From Epichloe hybrida (Eukaryota; Ascomycota; Sordariomycetes; Hypocreales; Clavicipitaceae), in assembly GCA_019022495.1 (NCBI GenBank), contig JAFEKR010000001.1, forward strand, positions 6,882,001 to 6,946,000: a stretch of DNA of 64,000 nucleotides, read 5' to 3'. Below are positions 58,411 through 64,000 of the stretch, in pieces. The translations under genes and the position numbers were made by a program. How positions within the stretch are numbered: the first letter of the stretch is position 1; each line of letters opens with the position of its first letter. The notes beneath the pieces are model-generated. The model worked only from the letters and a program-made list of their open reading frames with translations. It ran no database searches and was not told the origin of the DNA.

Positions 58411-60157
58411 ATGAGGGATAGTATGCTTGATCTGGGCATTGAGCCCTCTTGGCCCTTTCCCCCGCATCTGACGAATGTCGAGCGGGAAACTCTTGCCCAA
58501 ATCATCAAGGATTGGGCGTCTGGTCACGGCCTGGTAGTGAGACCACCTCCTACGGCAATTGCAGCAGAGGCAGATCCCAACCGTATTGCCGCGGTGCCCG
58601 CACCCGTGACGCTATTCCCAAGTGGTATTGCCAGACACGCTTTCCGAAAAGGCTTGGCGGCACAGAAGGCGTACAATGAACTGTATGCTGCCGTGAGCAG
58701 AGATGAGAAATTCTTGGCAGACATTGTAAAGCAGTATGTATGTTGCTTGAATAGCGTCTATATAGGTTTAATCTTGCTGACTTTGCCGCGCCAGGGTGAT
58801 TGATGGGGATGAGTTTGTTCGCGATCTATGGGCCGTTCATCAAACGGTCAAGTCGGAAGGTTATACGCAGGTGAGAGGCATTTTCCATCAAGCCAATTGA
58901 ACAGAACGAGCGACGGCGATCCTGATCTCCAAGTAGTCGCTGTCACTAGGTCTGTTCAGATCCGACTACATGGCTCACAAAGACACCTCCGTACTGCCTC
59001 CGTTCGATCAGCTCAAGCAGGTAGAGTTCAACACCATTGCCTCCTCTTTTGGCGGTTTGTCGGTTCGTGCGGCGCAACTCCACCATTATCTTACCAAGAC
59101 TGCCTACCCGCTCCTGCAACAACCCATTGTGGAGGGCACACTAGATTTGCCCGAGAATAAGGCTATCGAAGGACTTGCAGGTGGCATTGAAGCTGCGTAC
59201 CGCGCCTACGGTGATGCTCAACCTGAACATACGAAATGCGTCATCTTTCTAGTTCAAGGTGATGAACGCAACGTGTGGGATCAACGCCATCTAGAGTATC
59301 AACTGGCCAAGTCCTCGCCGACTATACCAGTCTTCCGGCTAGCTTTTGCTGACATATTGAAAAATACTACCCTGGCCCAGACGAAAAAGCGTCAGCTCTT
59401 ATACAGCAGCCCAATCAACCAAGATGCAAAGTATGAGGTCGCCGTGGTCTACATGAGAGCAGGCTACGGCCCGGACGATTACCCTAGCCAACAAGCTTGG
59501 GACGCCAGATGTCATCTGGAGCGCTCGCACGCCATCAAATGCCCTTCTGTCTTGACACAGCTGGCTGGGACCAAGAAAGTACAGCAGGTGCTGGCTACAT
59601 CTCGCTCTGAAAATGAGGCGTCAATCCTAAGCAAATTCATCAAAGATGACACTCCCTCAGCGACTGAGCTTTGGAAAACCTTTACGAATATTTACCCCAT
59701 GGATGCATCTGAGATGGGGTTGGTGGCGCGAAAAAAGGCACTCGATCCAAACCAATGCCAAGACTATGTGCTGAAGCCTCAGCGGGAAGGAGGAGGCAAC
59801 AACATATATGGCAAGGCCATCCCTGACTATCTGAATTCGATGCCCGAATCTCGCTGGGGGTCCTTCATTTTAATGGAGCTCATAAAGCCTGAACCACAAC
59901 GAAACTTGATTCTCCGCAATGGCCAGATCGAAGAGGGCAATGTAATCAACGAGCTGGGAGTCTATGGGGCTTGCCTTTGGGATCAGAAATCTGGAAAGAT
60001 TCTCCACAACGAGGAGGCCGGCTGGCTTCTTAGAACGAAAGGGGACAAGAGCGAAGAAGGCGGTGTTGCGGCTGGCTACGGGTGCATGGACAGTGTGTCA
60101 CTGACACTGACAAATATTGACATACAAGAAGACATGGATGCAGCAGCTCAAGAATAG
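58411..60157 (+). CDS. GSH2: Glutathione synthetase (eukaryotic type)
   Basis: Adds glycine to gamma-glutamylcysteine with ATP, the second step of cytosolic glutathione synthesis. Exons 58411-58733, 58795-58870, 58937-60157; 1620 nt, 539 aa. Introns of 61 and 66 nt (GTATGT...CCAG, GTGAGA...GTAG) rebuild VKQVIDGDEFVRDLW and EGYTQ-SLSLGLFRSDYMAH. Conserved blocks: FNTIASSFGGLS, ERNVWDQRHLEYQL, VVYMRAGYGPDDY, CPSVLTQLAGTKKVQQ, the glycine-rich ATP loop LKPQREGGGNNIYG, and the substrate-binding tail LLRTKGDKSEEGGVAAGYG. The start could also be ATG 58,423; 58,411 is the first in-frame ATG. The protein ends with about 20 residues beyond the usual Asp-Ser end, perhaps a lineage extension. Tail-to-tail with the mtSSB gene. 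Promoter holds a Yap1-like site. Confidence 0.95.
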
Positions 60158-60449
60158 AATCCCTTCCATTACCGACAGCGGTGCACGTGCAGATGTTGGG
60201 ATAAAGAGTCGTGGTTTGTTTATCGTTGACTTATGGCATAGCATAGCCCGGCCGCCCTTATTTCTTACAAGAGGATCGTCACAAGAAGTCATTGTGTGTC
60301 CTGACTAGAATACATAAGATATCTAACAAAAGGAAAGGAAAGTTCCTTGGAGCGGAGACTAAGTTCGTCTGGCGAGCAGGAATGCCAAGGTCGCAGATCG
60401 CATCCGCCATGGCAACCTTGATTTATATTACATGGTCGGTGAATGGGGT

Positions 60450-61042
60450 TTATTCGGTTTGGCCAGCGTTCTGGGGCCTCTTGAGAACTTCAATGTTGCC
60501 TGTAGCAATATTTTGGTCAGAGCACATCTTGCGTGAGTGGGAATCAAGCATTTCAACTTACGCTGAACGACGCTCAAGCTGGATCGAGGCTGGCCATTGG
60601 CATCTTGGTAGCTTTTAATGCTGGCCTCGCCTTCAACGTAAACCATGGTGCTGTTGCCGTGTCAGTAAGTGTATCTCAGTCGCATGGTAAGCCAGTTCCA
60701 TTAGAAACTCATTTCAGTTCATGAAAATGTCAATTGACCTAGAGCAGACGCAGAGCTAGCAACGTACCCCTTGGGCAAGCTCAACAGGAAGTCTTTTCGG
60801 TGACCCTCAGCGAAGCTTGTAACGCGGAACCAGCTCGTCTGGCGGTTGTCCTTGGGGCCAGTGTTGCTAGCGACGGCGTATCTGAGAATTTCGCGGCCGG
60901 TGCTGGTGGACTGGACCTCGGGGGTATCAGCGAGGTTGCCTATAATGGAGATGCGAGCGAGAGATCGAGGGGACGAAGTGCTGAACGAGCGGGCAGCGCC
61001 AGCAGAGGCGGCGGTTGCGCGGCGGAACAGGAGGGAAGACAT
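60450..61042 (-). CDS. RIM1: Mitochondrial single-stranded DNA-binding protein (RIM1 type)
   Basis: Binds ssDNA during mtDNA replication. Exons on the minus strand: 61042-60768, 60650-60562, 60499-60450; 414 nt, 137 aa, close to yeast Rim1 length. Introns: 117 nt (GTACGT...AACAG) and 62 nt (GTAAGT...TACAG), both with good branch sites. The first about 28 residues are a mitochondrial presequence (Arg, Ser, Ala, no acidic residue; RSFSTSSPRSL). The bacterial-type OB fold follows: ARISIIGNLADTPE, GREILRYAVASN, QTSWFRVTSFAEG, then across intron 1 LPKGTMVYVEGEASIKSY, and across intron 2 SLSVVQRNIEVLKRP. The exon 3 end NAGQTE is the C-terminus. Tail-to-tail with glutathione synthetase, 292 bp apart. 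Confidence 0.95.
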
Positions 61043-62857
61043 TGTTGTAGATGAGCGGTTGAAGGGCCGACAGATGATTGCGATGTAAATGGATGGGATG
61101 GTGAGGTGTGCGATTGAACTGCGCGGAGGGTGAGGAGGGTGAGGAGGTGAAGAGATTGTTGGACATGTTCTGAACGGTGTCAACATGGCCCCTGCACGGG
61201 CACCCGTTTGCTTGGGTCCGCACAGTTACTCGTGCCACGCCCCACTCTTCTCGCCCTCGATTTCCTCGCACCACCGGTCCACCATTGGGCTTCAATTAGT
61301 TTTTATGTATAGCTTTGACGCTATTTACATGTAATTTTTTCTATTCAATTTTTTAATTTCTCAAACTGGCCGTTTTGCTGATGAGCATCACCAAAGGCCA
61401 AGGGTGGTGTGAGGAAATCGAGGGCGAGAAGCGAGAAGCGTCGCGTCAGTGCCCATGCGAGTACGGAGTAGATTGTCACGTCTGGACGCGCGATATTACG
61501 GAGCTGGTTCAAGGGTTTGAGGGTTTTCCGCTTGGCTGTGATAGGTCGAATGTTCCCCTCGCAGCGAAAGCATAATGATGGCGAAACGTGGGCCTTGAAT
61601 CGCGACTACCGAACCAGACAAGCATCGCCGTGTTCTGCCAGCTTCAAGTAGTCCGTAAGTACTTGTGCTAATAATAAATGAAAGTTGGTTTACTTTCGAT
61701 TGACTCGACCTGTCTGGCGAACCGCCGCCAGCCACAGAACCCACTGTTCAGATGGATGGATGCCTGCCATACAAGGAATGCATGTCATCCATCACACCTT
61801 CCCTCAGTTGCTCCTGGTTTCTCATTTCTCTTCGCCCTGCGACCCGTCGTTGTTGATTCTGTAATCCGTACTCCGTAGTCCCAGCAGAATTCGCCATCTC
61901 AAACTCGCGACAAATATCGAACGTCTCCGTGCAAATGTCTCCAACAAGTGCATGTGGCTTCCACGGCCCGCACATGCACCACCATGCAAGCTCAACTTGG
62001 CAAAGTAGCCATCCGATACGGACAGGTACCGGCAGGGCAGCACTACATGTCAATACAAATAGAGCTTCGAAGCCGTGTTCCTTCACCTTGGGATCTCCCA
62101 TGCATATCCTGCAGGCTGTGGTTCGCCAAATGACGCCACGCTGGAGATTTGCGGGTTGTGTGACACCCGATTTGGGTGTCAATAAAGACGCTTGTCAATA
62201 GACTCAGCTCTGAGACGGGCAAACTCCAAACGGTCAATAACGTCTATTGTAAGCCAGAATCTCTACAACGGATGCTTCCGCGGCAAGTGATGACGACTTG
62301 AAGCGAGACAAGACGTGAAAAGAGCTCCATTTTTGTCTTATTTTATTATGATTTTTTTTTTGATTTTTTTTTCAAAAAAAGCCGCCATGCGACGCTGTTT
62401 GCTGTCTATTCATCATGCTCGACCACATCGTCTCTATAGCTGTCCCGCCCCTAATGCAACTCCGGCCCTATTGACAGCGTTGAAGGCGCCAGTCATGGAC
62501 GATAGCTCACAGCCTGTCATACCCCTGGCCTTGAATGGACCAAGATAGGAAGGTTTAGTCTGCAACAGAATCACAATTCTGAAGGATGGAATGATGAATT
62601 TCTATTCGCCGTTATGAATTGTCTGCAACGTCTATAAGGACACTTGTTCCGCTTGCCGTGATACCAGTGTGAGTGGACAGTTGGTTGCACAACGCTTGCA
62701 AGAAGTAAACGATCTTGATGTCTCGTCTGTTACGTTTCTCCTGTCACTCTCTTCTGATGGGACGAGATTTCCCTCGTTTCCGAATATTCATTGCATCAAC
62801 TCCTTTCATCTACCCAAAGCCAATCCCTCCCTCTACTCCTCCTATGATCCAGAAACC
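61043..62857. other. 1.8-kb region between mtSSB and STE3-type genes, no gene seen
   Basis: The two genes are divergent, so both promoters lie here. I see no conserved coding frame; the longest open stretch (61,748-62,182, minus) has no domain-like features. Contains ACTCCGTAGT/TACGGAGTA motifs (about 61,461 and 61,872), a poly-T/poly-A stretch (62,340-62,380) and CT-rich blocks before the receptor start. Confidence 0.5.
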
Positions 62858-64000
62858 ATGGACTCATCTTCACTCACGCATTGGTACGATACTCGCGGTA
62901 CGACCACCATCGTCGCTACGGTCGAGCCCCTTTCTCCCTATACCGATCCCGCACTTACAGCAAATTTGGTGTGTCGAGTGCTCCTGGCCATCGTTGCCAA
63001 CTTGACCTGCCTCGTGCCTCTTCGTCTGCTCTATAGAAATGGAGAACTTGCAGCAGTGGTGTTCATCTTGAACGTCGAGATTAAGAATCTCGAAACGATT
63101 GCGAACGCCCTCATATGGAGAAACGACAACATCAGGTCCTGGTGGGCAGGCTACGGCTGGTGCGATGTCGATGCCTACATTCACAACATCAGCATCGGCC
63201 TCTTCGTCACCTGTCTGTTAGCCATTATCCGAAACTTGGCCCAGCAAGTCGGATTGATGCGAGCCAATGCCCTTAGCGTCCAAGAACGGCGTCGTCGGAA
63301 CTTGATCCAAGCACTCATCATCTTCCCCTTCCCCATCATTCAGCTTTGCTTGACATGGCCGCTTACAGCCCAAAGATATCTTGTCGGAACACTGATAGGC
63401 TGCAATTGGATTGCTCATCCGTCCTGGCCCTTCCTGGTTTTCTTTGTGCTTCCGCCGCCCATATTCGCTCTGATCACGTCCGCTTACGCAGGTGAGTTGT
63501 CGGGAGAAAAGTGTCCCAGTTTGTGTTGTCCAGCTAGCTAACACACACCGTCTTCTTTGCAACGCGCGTAGTCCTCATCTACAAGAGATTTCGACAAGTT
63601 ACGAAAACGACCGAGACGGCGCTCTTGAGCAATCGTATCGCGCAACAAAGGAGCCAGCGCACAAGACGGAGGCTATATCTCATGGTCATTTCCATACTCA
63701 TCCCCTTTTTGCCAGTTGTTCTAGCGCTGGCCGCCTTCAACATCTCGCAGATGCAGGGACTCAAGCCTTACAACTATGATCAAGTCCATAATCATGCCTC
63801 GCCGCTGCCCTGGGACACAATCCTGTTCGTCTCATCAGGCCAAATCAACTGGGCCGTGATGAACAACTGCTACATCTCCATTGCTACGGCCATCCCAATC
63901 TTCGTCTTCTTCGGGTTGACCAAGGACGCCGTCAACAACTACCGACAAGTGGCCCTCTTTTTCGGTCTAGGTACCCTCTTTCCTCGTCTGCGGCGAGAAT
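62858..64000 (+). CDS. STE3-type a-factor pheromone receptor (GPCR), partial at window end
   Basis: Seven-helix plasma-membrane receptor that senses the lipopeptide mating pheromone (PRE-1/Ste3 family). Exons 62858-63491 and 63572 to beyond 64,000; the 80-nt intron (GTGAGT...GCGTAG) splits a Val codon in SAYAVLIYKRF. About 354 residues are visible. TM1 ANLVCRVLLAIVANLTCLV, TM2 VVFILNVEIKNLETIANAL, extracellular WxGYGWCDVD, TM3 NISIGLFVTCLLAIIRN, TM4 LIQALIIFPFPIIQL, TM5 SWPFLVFFVLPPPIFAL, TM6 LVMVISILIPFLPVVLAL (codons around the Met), TM7 NCYISIATAIPIFVFF. The short N-terminus without signal peptide is normal. The cytoplasmic tail lies outside the window. In-frame upstream extension is open but lacks conservation, so ATG 62,858 is preferred. 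Confidence 0.9.

Noticed and set aside
61748..62182. 144-codon minus-strand open frame between mtSSB and receptor genes
   Set aside because: No conserved motif and overlapping open frames on the other strand; probably chance in GC-balanced DNA.
62669..62857. N-terminal extension of the STE3-type receptor
   Set aside because: The frame is open upstream but starts without ATG and adds residues unlike the short extracellular N-terminus of the family.

Overview
The window looks like a compartmented filamentous-ascomycete genome (Pezizomycotina; Hypocreales or a close relative is my inference). Genes have 50-190 nt introns with fungal GTNNGT-type donors. GC-balanced gene islands alternate abruptly with extremely AT-rich, TpA-saturated blocks in which transposon reading frames are riddled with TAA/TAG stops. 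That pattern is the signature of repeat-induced point mutation (RIP, C-to-T at CpA).

Layout. (1) 1-24,000 is a RIP-mutated transposon island. It holds a Tad/I-like LINE on the minus strand, split by a full-length Ty3/gypsy chromovirus (654-8475). A second, truncated copy of the same chromovirus lies in inverted orientation (8816-13671). A complete Ty1/copia element (14096-20940) sits inside a hAT-like remnant, followed by a 3' fragment of a sibling copia (21728-23238). (2) 24,000-29,669 is a gene island with two tail-to-tail genes: the bifunctional thiamine enzyme (THI6 type, plus strand, 5 exons) and a Zn2Cys6 transcription factor (minus strand, 5 exons). (3) 29,670-47,876 is one Ty1/copia insertion with perfect GGTAT target duplications, swollen from about 5.9 kb to 18.2 kb by three nested insertions: a 2.08-kb non-autonomous hAT (TSD ATAATAAG), a 7.76-kb hAT carrying a transposase gene (TSD CCTATATC), and a 2.42-kb non-autonomous copia (TSD GATAC/AATAC) with a GC-rich insert that escaped RIP. 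(4) 47,877-64,000 is a housekeeping block: 5-aminolevulinate synthase (minus), a 1755-aa SNF2-family ATPase (minus), glutathione synthetase (plus), mitochondrial single-stranded DNA-binding protein (minus), and the 5' part of a STE3-type pheromone receptor (plus, cut by the window end).

The host genes do not form one pathway: they cover thiamine salvage, transcription control, haem and glutathione synthesis, chromatin remodelling, mtDNA maintenance and mating. I see no secondary-metabolite cluster, CRISPR array, tRNA or rRNA. The most informative part is the transposon archaeology. Element boundaries can be fixed to the base from LTRs, TIRs and target duplications. The two hAT copies show how a deletion derivative arose between internal direct repeats. 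Single-copy stretches inside elements kept their GC content while repeated parts were RIP-mutated.

Coordinates of spliced genes were derived by hand from splice sites and family conservation; transcript data were not available. Transposon domain borders are approximate unless a target duplication is quoted.
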